Assembly: GCA_028095005.1 (NCBI GenBank) | Contig: CM051459.1 | Span: 274,555,229-274,619,228, forward strand | Length of the DNA stretch: 64,000 nt | DNA from: Rhynchospora pubera | Lineage: Eukaryota > Streptophyta > Magnoliopsida > Poales > Cyperaceae | Direction of reading: 5' to 3' | Shown: in pieces, positions 44,229 to 55,203 of the stretch | How the letters are laid out: every line of letters begins with the position of its first letter | Numbering within the stretch: the first letter of the stretch is position 1 | Made by a program: the position numbers and the translations under genes | The notes under the pieces: model-generated | Seen by the model: only the letters and a program-made list of their open reading frames with translations | The model's database searches: none | What the model was told of the DNA's origin: nothing

Positions 44229-45602
44229 TTAGGCCACATTGGTTACCATACCACGAGTTGTACCACTTGAGGTACAAGCTTTTGGAACCCACTTACCTTT
44301 GGACTCAACATTTGGTTTCCTAAGTTTGCATTCCAACGAGATATGACCATTTTGACAACAATAGTTGCAAAATGCATTGGTTGGCTTAGGCATGGTAGAA
44401 CCTTTGACAAAATGAGAATAGTAATGGGCTCTAAGGTATTCGGCCTTCTTCTTAGGATCATAGGATGAGGCATTAAAATTCTTTTTGCGATCCTTTTGGA
44501 AATGTTGGGAAACATTCTTTTTATGCCCATTGGATTGAGCTTTGTGGTTTTGAGAAGAGTGTTGCTCTTTAAATTCATAAAACCATCCATCGGGTCCTCT
44601 AAAATAAATTTTATTGGACGCCTTTGGAGCAAAAATCTTCTTTTCTTGATTTTGCAAATTCTTTTCGTTTTGCACTCTAGTATTTCTAGGTTTCTTTTGG
44701 TACATATGTGCATGACCACGAGAATTCCTAGGTTTTTGAAATTGTGTGGTTTGTGCAACTTGTTTCCCATTATTGTGTGACAAGTTCCTTTTCTTGGTTT
44801 GATAAGGCTTTTGGTAACCAAGACCGGACTTGTCATGAGACTTTTGACCTTTGAAAAGGTTTTTCAAATTCGTTTTAGGAGCTTGAGCTAAAATCGGTTT
44901 TTCAAGTTGTTTTTCAAGCTCCTTAATTTTAGCCTCATACTCACCCATCTTAGAAGTAAGCTCATCTACCTTGGTTTTTAAGGTTTCTATGGTATCGGAT
45001 TTCCTAACCAAGGCATCATGGGTAGCATCAAGAATAGAGTTCAACCTATCACAATCAACACATTTGGTTGAACAAGTTGGTTCATCATCACTCTCACTAT
45101 CACTACTACTAAGAGATTCATTGAGAGGAAGATATACCTTAGGAGAGCATGCCTTTGGTGATGTAGATGGAGTGGAATGATTTGAAGGAATAGAGGATTC
45201 CGTTTCCTTGGCAAGAAATGCATGCACTTCGCAATTGTCCGAATCGGATGTACATGGATCGAACTCCAAATCCGTGTGTACTCCTCCCATTTGGCTTCCT
45301 TCGAAGCAACTCAAGACGGCTCTCCATATGTCCCTAGCTATATCAAAATCGCAAACAAGTGTGCTACCAATTGATTCATGTACCGAGCTTAGGATGACAT
45401 TGACCGCATAGTCATTGTCCTCCTTTTTCCTCAAGGCCTCGGTGGTAAGCTTGTTAGTATTTGGTGTAAATCTAGATTCATTTGCCACAATATACCAAAC
45501 ACCCATGCTTTTGAGGTAGCTAACCATACCATTTTTCCAAATAGAGAAATTTGTGCAAGTATGGTCCAATTTACCCGGTTTTTCTACAATTCTAGCCGCC
45601 AT
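44229..45602 (-). CDS. Retrotransposon Gag polyprotein
   Basis: Intact 457-codon frame, the only gene of the LTR element. The N-terminal half has a Copia-type Gag fold signature: FSIWKNGMVSYLKSMGVWYIV near residue 20 and ARDIWRAVLSCFEGSQ near 100. A Ser/Asp-rich linker, a coiled coil at about residues 185-235 (IETLKTKVDELTSKMGEYEA), a Lys/Gln/Asn-rich basic region and a CCHC zinc knuckle near the C-terminus follow. The knuckle reads CNYCCQNGHISLEC (CX2CX4HX4C). Gag packages the element RNA into virus-like particles. The ATG lies just inside the PBS, and the frame ends about 300 bp before the polypurine tract. The open frame is undamaged, so Gag could still be made. Confidence 0.9.
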   Translation of the reverse strand: MAARIVEKPGKLDHTCTNFSIWKNGMVSYLKSMGVWYIVANESRFTPNTNKLTTEALRKKEDNDYAVNVILSSVHESIGSTLVCDFDIARDIWRAVLSCFEGSQMGGVHTDLEFDPCTSDSDNCEVHAFLAKETESSIPSNHSTPSTSPKACSPKVYLPLNESLSSSDSESDDEPTCSTKCVDCDRLNSILDATHDALVRKSDTIETLKTKVDELTSKMGEYEAKIKELEKQLEKPILAQAPKTNLKNLFKGQKSHDKSGLGYQKPYQTKKRNLSHNNGKQVAQTTQFQKPRNSRGHAHMYQKKPRNTRVQNEKNLQNQEKKIFAPKASNKIYFRGPDGWFYEFKEQHSSQNHKAQSNGHKKNVSQHFQKDRKKNFNASSYDPKKKAEYLRAHYYSHFVKGSTMPKPTNAFCNYCCQNGHISLECKLRKPNVESKGKWVPKACTSSGTTRGMVTNVA

Positions 45603-45643
45603 GATCGAAAACCGAGATTAAGAAAAGCTTAATCGAGGTTCCC

Positions 45644-45655
45644 GCTCTGATACCA
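45644..45655 (-). promoter_or_regulatory. Primer-binding site, initiator tRNA-Met
   Basis: TGGTATCAGAGC on the minus strand, three bases inside the 5' LTR, the standard plant PBS complementary to the 3' end of initiator Met-tRNA. It fixes the orientation of the element. Confidence 0.95.
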
Positions 45656-45658
45656 CTT

Positions 45659-47127
45659 TGTTGTCCCTAATGGAGGCGGCTTAACCAAGATTTAGCGGAA
45701 GCGATTTAAGGTTTTGGACCGGTTTGGTATGAACTACCCTAACACAATTCAATTGGTACCCAATACAAGCAAGCACACAAGCAATTCAAGTATAGCAAGA
45801 TAATAAAGAGAAAAAGAGAGAGAGAAATTGAACACTCGGTATGATTACGGAGTTCCGACCCGCTAGGAAATGCTAGCCTTAGTCGTACGTCTCCGGGAGT
45901 TCCGCTACCACGAAAGGGCGCGCTCCGTTCAATTCCAACAAGAACGGGACTACAACTTCGAACCGAATCACCTCGTCACAAGGACACTCGAGGCGGATCG
46001 GCCTAACTCGAATGGCACAACGGCCTCAAAGGAGAAGAGCTCTCAACCTATTCCAACCTACACCTAGCGACAATGTCGGGGCGGTGGTGTTTGAGGCTAC
46101 TAAATCTCTCAAGATGGTCTAGCTATGAAAAGCTCAAGTGGGAGAGTATCCCTATGCTCAAAGGCTCAATTCTGGTCTAATTTTGCAAAGTGAAGCTCCT
46201 TTTAGAGAGACAACAAGGGGTTGATATATATAGGGCTCGAAATAAGCAGTTCCCCAGCAAAAACAGGCTACAGCGTTGTACAACGCTGAATAGCGTTATA
46301 CAACGCTGGAATATGACCGTTGTAAAATCTAACGGCTCTTTAATATAGCCGTTGGTCTGTCAGAGCGTTGTGCAACGCTATTTGCCGTCGCACAACGCAG
46401 GAGTGTAAAACCAAAGGAAAGTTCCGACAATTCCGTTGGAAATTGTCAGAGCGTTGCTTGCCACTGAATGGCGTTACACAACGCTAAAGGGAGACAAAAG
46501 GAACAACTCTGACAGATTCAACAGAGCGTTGTACAAATCTATATGCCGTCACACAACGCTAACGTTACCCAACGCTAAAAGACGTTGGCTAACGTCTCCA
46601 GAGACTTTTGCATGTAAAAACAGCACAGCTAACTTGGGATTTTTTTTTTGTGGCGTTGTGCAACGCTATATGGTGTTGCACGATGGTACTCAGGAAATTT
46701 TCCAAGTTTCTTAACTGCAGCGTTGTACAACTCTGATTAGCGTTGTACAACGTTGTGAATCAGCGTTGCCTAACTCTATATAGCGTTGTGCAACGTTGAT
46801 TCACAAAAGTATGAATTTAGCTGTTCTAGCGTTGTGTAACTCTATCTAGCGTTGTACGACGCTAGGTCCCAGAAAACAGGATTTTGTTGGTTTATTGAGC
46901 TTTTCGCTATCTAGACCATTTTAAGGATAAACAAGGACTAAAGTATACCTTCTATCCTAGTCTAAACTAGCCTACAAGCTCTCTAATGACTTGATCTTGA
47001 TCTTTCTTAAAGCTTTTATCCAAGTCCTCATAGATTGTATCTTCTTCCTATAAAACTCAAAAAAGATTGTTAAATGCCAAATGATATTGTTTTGCGATCG
47101 ACAAACCTAGAGACGTTTAGTACAACA
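45659..47127 (-). repeat. LTR (5' LTR of the gag-only element)
   Basis: 1469 bp, same length as its partner with an offset of exactly 3199 bp. In element orientation, U3 starts at 47127, the palindrome array occupies about 46880-46270 and the TATA box lies at about 46224-46233, so the array sits immediately upstream of the presumed promoter. Confidence 0.95.
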
Positions 47128-48469
47128 AAAATAAAGGTGAATATATAACACAAATAAATTGAACATATATATCAAATAAATTGAACAGATATAGTAAATA
47201 ATGTATATTCAAGCAAAAAAATAAAAGTGAACATTTATAAAACATATATAACAAATAAATTGAACATATGTAACAAATAAATTGAACAGTTATAACAATA
47301 AATTGAACAGATATTACAAGCACAGTGAACTCATAAAGAAGTGAACATAAACAAATTGAACATATGTAGCAAATAAATTGAACATATATTACAAACAATT
47401 TGAACTCGTGAAAAAAAATAAAGGTGAACAAATATTAAACATATATAACAAACAAATTAAACATAAATAACAAATAAATTGAATAGATATAACAACTAAT
47501 TGAACAAATATAACAAACAATTAACACATAAATTTATGAAATAGACAGAAGAGAAAAAAGAAATGAAGAACCAGTGAGAAAGGGAAAAAAAATAGAGGGG
47601 AGATAGAAGAGAGCACAAAGGAAAGGAGAAGGGAAAAAGAAGAAGGGAATGAAGGGAGGGAGGGGAAACTTACGCAGGAAGAGAGAAGGCAGAGGGAGAT
47701 GCTGAAGAGAGGGGCGGACGGGTCTGAGAGCGAAGGGAGAGAATATAACTCGCGAGGTGCGCCTGGGATCGAAGGAAAGGAAGGGGAACGCTTTGTGGAT
47801 GACGCTGGATGACTCTAGAGTGGATGGTAAGTAGTAATTACCTTTATTTTAAAAGCACCATATATAGGGCCTCAAACGATCCATTGAATTAATCTTTGGA
47901 TCCGAAAAATTTAAAAATAATATTAAATTAATATTATATATTAAAAATAATGTCAATATAATAATAATTTTTTAAATAGTATCACAAGATCGGAATCTGA
48001 GATTCCGACCGTAATTACGGAATACGGGATTCCGATCTTATTACGAAATCCTGGATACCGATCTTAGCTTTAAATATTAGAAATAATATTTAAATATAAT
48101 ATTTAATTTATTAATTTAATTAAATATAAATTTAATTAATTTAATTAAATATAATTTTAATTAATTTAATTAAATATAAATTTAATTAATTTAATTAAAT
48201 ATAATTTTAATTAATTTAATTAAATATAATTTTAATTAATTTAATTAAATATAAATTATTTAATTTATTTAATACATATAAAAATCATTTTGTGGCTATT
48301 ACAATTTAGTTCGAGGCAAATTAGAGACACATTGGAATCATCTTTCAACTTTCGAGTCATTGTGAGAGGAATAGAGGACGTGCATGCCTGTGGAGGACAT
48401 CGAAACTTCATGAAATAAGAGATATTTGAGTAAGAACATGAGAAAAAGTGAGACAAAGAGGAATAAATA

Positions 48470-48660
48470 ATGATAAACGGGTGGGTTCAACTATACACGG
48501 GTTTACTAGTACAAAATCCGTAACCCAACCCGAAGTATCGGGTTTGTCAAACTTAGAACCCGTACCCAACCCAACATCATGCTAACCCAGTAAAAAACGG
48601 TTCGGGTCGGGTGGGTTGAACGGATTCACGGTTTTTTTGTACACCCCTACATGCATAAGA
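48470..48660. repeat. GGGTCGGGT-rich inverted block inside the MULE
   Basis: AAACGGGTGGGTTCAACT at the left and GGGTCGGGTGGGTTGAAC at the right, with AACCCAACCCGAAGTATCGG between. It resembles the GGGTGTNAAC-type repeats common in plants and may be a small nested element. No TSD was determined. Confidence 0.45.
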
Positions 48661-48954
48661 AGGGCCGGAGACTTCACGCATGATAATCTAATGGCTGAAA
48701 TTATTGCCAACTGTATCAGAAATGCAGTAAAGAGAGATGTCGGTATTTCCTTACCGCGCGTGAAATCTCTATTGGAGAAAGAATACCCGAATGTGGTACA
48801 CACTTATAATAAGATTTGGCATGGGCGAGAGAAAGCAATCGAACATCTTTTCGGATCGTGGGAAGATTCGTACAACAAACTCCCGAATCTTTTATTGGCT
48901 ATACAGATGACGACACCCGAGACGCAGATCAAATGGTTGTTTAAAAATTTATAA
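48640..48954 (+). pseudogene. MULE transposase N-terminal fragment
   Basis: About 100 codons in frame to TAA at 48952-48954. The text (RRAGDFTHDNLMAEIIANCI, ISLPRVKSLLEKEY, YNKIWHGREKAIEHLFGSWE, SYNKLPNLLLAI) matches the region just before the catalytic DDE domain in MuDR/FAR1-type transposases. No start codon context, zinc finger or DDE residues are present, so it is a remnant captured between the TIRs. Confidence 0.75.
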
Positions 48955-49381
48955 TTTTAATGTAAATTAATTAAAAAATAAAAAATTTATAACTTAATTA
49001 TTCATTTTTTAATTAAATAAAATAATTATTTATATTTTAATTAAATTTATATTTAATTAAATAAATTAATTAAATTTATATTTAATTAAATAAATTAATT
49101 AAATATTATTATATTGTTTCTAATATTTAAAACTAAGATCAGAATCCGAGATTCCGATCTTAGCTTTAAATATTAAAAATAATATTTAAATGAGTAGTTA
49201 GCTAAGATCTGAATCCGGGATTCCGATCTTAGCTAAGATCGGTATCCGGAATTCCGTAATTGCGATCGGAATCCCAGATTCCGATCTTGTGATACTATTT
49301 AAAAAAATATTATTATATTGATATTATTTTTAATATATCATATTAATTTAATATTATTTTTAAATTTTTCGGTCTTTGGAT

Positions 49382-50097
49382 CAAGACGTCCAAAAACGAA
49401 TTTTGGATATTTAATAGCTCAACTGGTTTAGAATTCCTTTTTGGTTTCGAAATATTTCTAAAAATATATATATTTGATATTTTTGTTGTCTAATCCGATC
49501 TTTCAAAAGCGCTATCCACAAAGTTAAATAAATTAGCATAAATTTTATAACATATAACAATTTGAGCTGTTTGGATCGGTCATTTCAATTTTAGAAATTA
49601 AAATTTTATCGCGTTGGACAAGTGTACGTGTCCTATATGTTTGACACTAGCCACTCCCATTTAATATTTCATAGACATTAATAATTATAGATTGTTACAA
49701 ATTTCGTGTCAATTAATGAAAAGGTAAACTTGCATCAATTTTTTTCCTGCAATATTTTTTATATATAAAGTTCATACTAGAGTCCATAAAATTAACAATG
49801 TTACAATCACAATACAGGCACAACAAAAGTAGTGAATTTTGTAACAACAAAATGAAAGCGAGCCCGATGAAGCAGTAAATAGATTTCACACGCAATGAAT
49901 TCTCTGATTGAAAAGTGAACTCACGGTGTGATACCTTTTATCTTTTGAATTTAAGCAAGTGTCTACTGGAAATAAAAAAAAAAAAAATCAAAAGTGATAC
50001 TTTTACTGAGTGACTGGGACATTTACGCGTTGTCTTCCATAAATCCTTGACTAGACTTTAAATTAAATAAACCGTCTCCCACTCATATTAATATATG
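49382..50097. other. Intergenic, nothing recognised
   Basis: AT-rich DNA between two transposons. The minus-strand frame 49713-49895 has no domain. A (A)12-14 run lies near 49975. Confidence 0.5.
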
Positions 50098-50947
50098 CGG
50101 GTGATAAGTATCATCCAAGATCTATCATTTTCATCATCTCCAATAGATGGAAACACATTTTATTTATTTTTTTTTTGGAATAAATTTTTCCCCACTATTT
50201 TTCTCCCTTCCATTTTTTTTTTATTTTGGTCCCCACTGTTGCTCTCCCTTCCATCCTTTCTATTTTTGGTCTCACTATTTCTCTTCTTCTCATCCTTTCA
50301 TATTTTAGTCCCCACTATTTCTCTCGTTAAAGTCAATATTATCATACACCAGTGTATGCAGAAGATTTAGTTCACACAATCAACACACAAGTTGTGCTAA
50401 TCAGTGAACTATAACAATTACTCATATTAACTACAACATTTACTATCCAAATTACAACAATTATTTATATTAACTACTTCAGCTACATATATAATTTCAA
50501 CAGATACATATTTTAACTTCAACAGCTACATATTTTAACAGTACACATATAACTTCAAAAGTTATATATATATTAACTTTAACAGTTACATATATAACTT
50601 CAACAGTTACGTATATAACTTCAACAGTTACATATATTGAATTTGTATATTTTGTTATTACATGTATAATATGATATGCATCCTCACCCTCTCAGCTTTT
50701 GATGCGGAAGAATTTTTTATTTTAATAATAAATGGCTGGGAGTAGTTACGGTTCAGAATTTCGAATTGAATTATATGTTGGGAGTAGATATGGAATGATG
50801 GGATAACGCTAGATTTGCAATGAGGATGAATGGAATGATTTCATCATCCCTTGAACTTTTTTATTAATGAAGATATGTTAGATAATTAATGAAAATTTGA
50901 GAATGATAGAGATGATATAATCTATGGAATGAAAAAAAGCAATCTCC
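50098..50947. mobile_element. DNA transposon-like element, family R, copy 2
   Basis: 850 bp flanked by the 10-bp direct repeat TTAATATATG (50088-50097 and 50948-50957). The left end CGGGTGATAAGTATCATCC matches the left end CGGGAGTGATAACCATC of the element at 41967, independently supporting both boundaries. It has the same layout: polypyrimidine block (50190-50330), then a short-period AT-rich array of AACTTCAACAGTTACATAT-like units (about 50395-50640). Non-coding. Confidence 0.55.
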
Positions 50948-50957
50948 TTAATATATG

Positions 50958-51222
50958 TACATAATAATAATTTTGTCCCCCAGAAAGGTAAAATCCTCCG
51001 GGTCTCAAAGCTTTGGACTTATTGCCTTATTGGCCAATTTTATGAAGAAATATCTATTTTTTGTAATTCGCGTCTTTAATCGGCTCCAAAGGGAATCTTA
51101 AAAACACGCAGTTGACTGGAGATATTCAACATCTCAAGCGGTCTTACGAGTTACAACAAACTAACAATAGATCTCTTAATTAAAAATTGAGAGACATATC
51201 GAAAGGTCTTACTATAGAACAT
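50958..51222. other. Short spacer
   Basis: No feature recognised. Confidence 0.5.
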
Positions 51223-51390
51223 GGGGGCGTTTGGATCGCTTAGGAATTAAAGGAATTAGGAGAATTTGTTATTCCTAGACATAAATTTATTGGAAAGTGT
51301 GTAATTTTGTGAAGAATTTGAATTGTTTATATTAAAATTTATGTTCGGAATTGCTTATTCCCGGAATTTGGGACTCATCCAAACGACCCC
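51223..51390 (+). mobile_element. PIF/Harbinger-type MITE, copy M2
   Basis: Ends GGGGGCGTTTGGATCGC and ATCCAAACGACCCC. Internal GTGTAATTTTGTGAAGAATT followed by TGAATTGTTTAT is shared with copies M1, M3, M4 and M5. Confidence 0.8.
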
Positions 51391-51600
51391 ATAGATAACG
51401 GGGACCGGATTTGACCCGCTGCACATTCTGCTGCAGGGAAATTTGTGTATGGAATCTAAACTCTTAAAGGTACTTGCTCCCCAAACAATAGACGTCTGCA
51501 CAAATGGTCTTATTCAGCTCCTGCGATTACGGGTCTCCCACCTTTTCTTTTTTGCTTTTTCCTTTAGCGTTATAATAGTTTATTATTGACTTTTTTTCTA

Positions 51601-51832
51601 GGAGTGTGTTTGGATGCAACGGAATAAGCCGTGAATAGAAAATAAGAATAAGTAATTTCGATTTGCATGCTTATCTATATTCCTTATTCTTATACTATGG
51701 TTTTGTTAGTATAGGAATAAGGGCTCACATTTTTTATTCTTGTGTTGTTTGGATTGAACAAGAATAAAAATAAACACGCAAACCGAAATTTCTTATTCCT
51801 ATTTTCTATTCCCGGCCTATCCAAACACACCC
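51601..51832. mobile_element. MITE with GTGTGTTTGGAT ends
   Basis: Left GGAGTGTGTTTGGATG and right ATCCAAACACACC, with inverted GAATAGAAAATAAGAATAAG and its complement inside. Internal GTTTGGATTGAAC. Probably the same superfamily as the nested element at 39826 but a different family from M1-M5. Confidence 0.7.
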
Positions 51833-52845
51833 TAGACTTATTGCTGAGGTTCAAGTACCTCCATTTTTTTTCATTATTTGATCATTATTCAATATTCATT
51901 AATAAATGAATTCAAATAATAAATTAAGATTGCTACTTGTAATGTTCTTGTTACGTCAGAAGAAAAAAAAATTATATTTCGTGTTTACCTCAAAAAGCAT
52001 TAAGAGAACGAAAAAATTGTGTGAAAATTGCTTATAAAACTAAATTTGTATGATTACAGCAAAGTCAAGTTTCAGTACTTCTTTACATAAACAATGAACT
52101 ACAATATAGATTATGACTTATGAGTATTTTATAATATTTATTTTATTTATTTTTTAGATTGGGATCCATTAAGAACAAATTGGCTTGATAATATTGATAA
52201 ATACTAAAAATAACACAATTTTAAAATCAAATACTTGAATTTATAATTTTGACATCATGATCATCAACTCTTTTCTATAAATCAGAATACAGTTGATGTA
52301 TTTTTTTGGACAAATATACTTTATCTAATGAATTATTTATAATTACATGAAAGATTAGTATAAATGTATATTTGTCCGTAAAATTTCACTTATCGGTTGC
52401 ATATGACCCTCTCCGTCAGCTGAGCATGTCCCCCCCCCCCCTTTTTTTTTTGACAATTGTTTACTCCATAAATCAGATATATTTATATATTTTTAATTAA
52501 GCTTTAGAATCTAATAGACATTACATAAATGAAAGTTTATATATAAAAGGCTAAAAGAAATAAGAGGGAGAATGAAGTTACCTGATGTTGACATGGAGTG
52601 TTAAAAAAAAAATTGATTGGTCAAAATAGTAAACATGGCCATTTGCACCAAATTCTTGTATATACGCCCTCATGTCTATTTTGCTGGTGGACTATGAGGA
52701 TATGGAATGAACTTGATTTTGTACCACGTGGTATAAAATGTCTGTTGCCATTACCAGTGGTAATCTATTGCGTCAGCAATGACTTGCACTGGGTTGTTAG
52801 TACACTACTAATTAAATCCTGACCCGATATTAATTTTCTTGTTTT
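51833..52845. other. Intergenic, nothing recognised
   Basis: AT-rich spacer with a C11/T12 homopolymer junction near 52430-52450. The frame at 52598-52822 has no domain. Confidence 0.5.
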
Positions 52846-52983
52846 TAAGATAAATTGTGTGAAATCTTTCGACTTATTTTTAAATTAAATATCTTTAAAA
52901 GACCTTCCAATCAAATTTCGAACTTGCGATCTTTTCACTCAAGATGTATTGTTCTTTGACACTCCATGAAAAATTGGTTCTCG
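52846..52983 (-). mobile_element. tRNA-derived SINE family S, copy 2
   Basis: Minus strand: head with GTGTCAAAGAACAATACATC, B-box-like AGTTCGAAATTTG, middle TTGGAAGGTCTTTTAAAG and tail CACAATTTATCTTAAAAA. It aligns with copies at 8111 and 60371 and is the most diverged of the three. Confidence 0.6.
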
Positions 52984-55203
52984 GAATTTTAACCAAATAT
53001 TATGTTTTAGGTTAATTTTTTTGAGATTTAAGATTTATAGGCCCACGCATAGCCAACAAGCATTCTCAGATCCTGGAAAAGATGCTCCGACAAATTGCGT
53101 GATTGACCAATTTAAAGTATTCAAAACAAAGATAAGTATGCTATAAGTTGAAAAACATCCATCATCAGTTTTGTACGTAGTATTTATCCGATACAACCAT
53201 TCTGCATGACGTACATAATATAGTTTCTATAAAATATAATGTTATATTAGATAATTAAAGACACGAGTGGGTTTAATTTATAAATATTTATACCACATGG
53301 ATCAGGATTCAGGAATCAGGACCATAGTTAATTTGAACCAAATAACCACTCACTTTTTTCCTTTTAGCGAAAATTGCTTTTGTTCACCGATTTGTCGATT
53401 CTGGATGAATTTTTGTAAGATTCAGTCCAACATTTTCAAAGTTTTTCGATTTTTTAATTTATTTTTTTCTGAGTTTTTTTTTCCCCGAATTTTACAATCA
53501 TATATGTCCTCTATGTCATGTGTTAAAAGGAAAATACTGATTTATGCTCAAAGTTTGTCGACTATATACTTTGGAAGTTGCGTTTAAAACAATATTTTTT
53601 TTTCGCTTTATGTTTGTTGATTTAGTTCTAAACTTTGTAGGCATCTAGTATATGATATATTTTGGAGAAAAAGCATATTCTACAAATCTGTACAGTTGCA
53701 TGCTGGAAAAAAATATGTTACACATAACTTTAAGACCATTTTCAAAAAAAAAAAAAAAACACTTTAAGACTTTGCGGCCAATTAATTGGGCACACTTGGA
53801 TGCCATTTTCTCAATTGTGGGGACAATAAGATATTTCAATCCGGTACAGTTTATCACAAAATCAGGATTGTTAGGTCCTAAGCCAATGAACCAATAGTCT
53901 AATATAAAATGCGTGAGAATTATACTTGTGCTTGTTTCTTGTACAATAGGCACACTCATATGAATAGTAACAATTGTGGATATGTAATTTTCTCATAATT
54001 TATTAATACATAATTAAATGAATAGACAAATTAAATTTTTACATACTTTATTTTATGGATATGTCATATGTTCTGCGTAGTTTGATTTTTAAAATTCTGA
54101 TGTCCCATCCAAGGCCTGTGGAAGCTTTGAAGCCGTGTCAAAATTGAAGGCGCAATGGAAAGAGAGTTTAATTAAAACGAAACTACGGAGAAGGAAGGAC
54201 AAGTTCAAAGTTTCAACAAAGGGGTTGGTTCGTTAATTGGATCATGGCAGCCTCTTTGAATTCTCTGACTTAGTCTTGCTATCTAACCATAAACTAGACA
54301 GATATTCTGTGACCATTGTATTTGTCTGTATCTCTATGCGATCATGTAAATGAATTCACTTATAAATTGTTTGTGAGATTTTATTTCTATAAAATAGTTA
54401 CACCTGAAATTAAGAGCATCTAAATAGGCATTTCAATTCTATTTCCTTAAATTTATTACATATTTTGGCTTCATTATGAGATGATAAATTTAATGATGAA
54501 AGATCCGTAATCATTCCAAATTATACAAAATTATCATTTAATTAGATTTTGTGTGAAATTAAAAAATAATATATTTTTATTTTGAAATTTGAACTCTAAA
54601 TTGGAAGCAAGTGCAAAGAAGAGTGCAATCTTTTTTATGCTACTGTCATTTTGATATTATTTGTATAATTTTTTAATAAAAAAATGAAAAGTACAGATAA
54701 GTTCTCAAAAAATATTTTTCCCTCCATCAGTCTATCCAAAAATTTTCCGGATACAATCAACGATGGTTGAAAGAAATTCAAACTTGTTAAGCTTGAAAAT
54801 AAAAGGTCTTGTCCACAGTGAAGACCATACAAAGTACCACAGCAGCCAAGCCACAAATTCTTCACTTCCAGAAAGTCATCTTTCGTTAAACGTCAGTCAT
54901 TAGTCAATATACTACAATTTTGCCTTGAGGCTTGAAGTATATTTAATTTCTTCCCCGTAGAAGCCTCTTTTCCAAGTCAGCGCACAACTTCCTCTGCTTT
55001 TCTATTTTTTGTTTTTCTTTTTTCACAACAAACCATAGCCTTACCTCTCTCCTCTTTCCTTCTCTTATTACTTATATTAACTCCTTCCCAAACTAGTTGT
55101 TCATTCCCGCACATCTCTCTCTCTCTCTCTTTCTCTCAGTCCGAACGAGACGCAATTTCTTTAATTCTCCAGAACCAAAGATTCAATCTGAAATCGTTTG
55201 ACA
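52984..55203. other. Intergenic and presumed promoter of the ATL gene
   Basis: No gene was recognised; the frames at 53267-53587, 53652-53897 and 54635-54865 lack domains. The last ~250 bp becomes pyrimidine-rich (CTCTCTCTCTCTTTCTCTC at about 55115-55136), typical of a plant 5' leader before the ATG at 55204. Confidence 0.5.

Larger units (their letters stand above)
42460..47127 (-). mobile_element. Gag-only LTR retrotransposon (non-autonomous, Copia-like), recent insertion
   Basis: Complete element of 4668 bp with two 1469-bp LTRs (42460-43928 and 45659-47127), TGTTG...CAACA-type ends and a perfect 5-bp TSD AAAAT (42455-42459 and 47128-47132). It reads on the minus strand: 5' LTR at the right, PBS matching the initiator tRNA-Met, a single gag gene, polypurine tract, 3' LTR. 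The LTRs differ at about nine positions by eye (~0.6%), so insertion is recent. There is no protease, integrase, reverse transcriptase or RNase H, so mobility would need proteins from a relative. This matches the gag-bearing terminal-repeat (TR-GAG) class of plant elements. It sits inside another element. Confidence 0.95.
41967..47844. mobile_element. DNA transposon-like element (family R, copy 1) hosting the LTR retrotransposon
   Basis: Flanked by a 9-bp direct repeat TATTTTAAA (41958-41966 and 47845-47853). Left end CGGGAGTGATAACCATC. Its own sequence, excluding the LTR element, is ~1.2 kb: a polypyrimidine block (42050-42240), a run of AATAAATTGAACATATA-type short repeats (42260-42430 and 47130-47530), and a GA-rich block (47540-47720) that mirrors the left pyrimidines. 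A second element with the same left end and layout lies at 50098-50947. A 9-bp TSD suggests Mutator-like origin. The TSD is AT-rich and the two ends are only weakly inverted, so this is tentative. Confidence 0.5.
47902..49372. mobile_element. Mutator-like element (MULE) with long TIRs and 9-bp TSD
   Basis: A 1471-bp element bounded by a perfect 9-bp duplication TCTTTGGAT (47893-47901 and 49373-49381), the Mutator hallmark. The terminal inverted repeats start CCGAAAAATTTAAAAATAAT and extend for more than 200 bp. Each arm contains several palindromes of the AAGATCGGAATC...GATTCCGATCTT type, followed by TTTAAATATTAxAAATAAT and AATTTAATTAAAT-type repeats. The centre carries a MULE transposase N-terminal fragment and a GGGT(C)GGGTTGG-rich block. 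Non-autonomous. Confidence 0.92.

Noticed and set aside
44243..44836. 197-codon second minus-strand frame in the LTR element
   Set aside because: Overlaps gag in another frame; Met/Leu/Ile/Lys-rich shadow of the AT-rich gag sequence.
47117..47431. 104-codon minus-strand frame rich in Ile, Cys, Tyr and Phe
   Set aside because: Reads the short AATAAATTGAACATATA-type repeats of element R.
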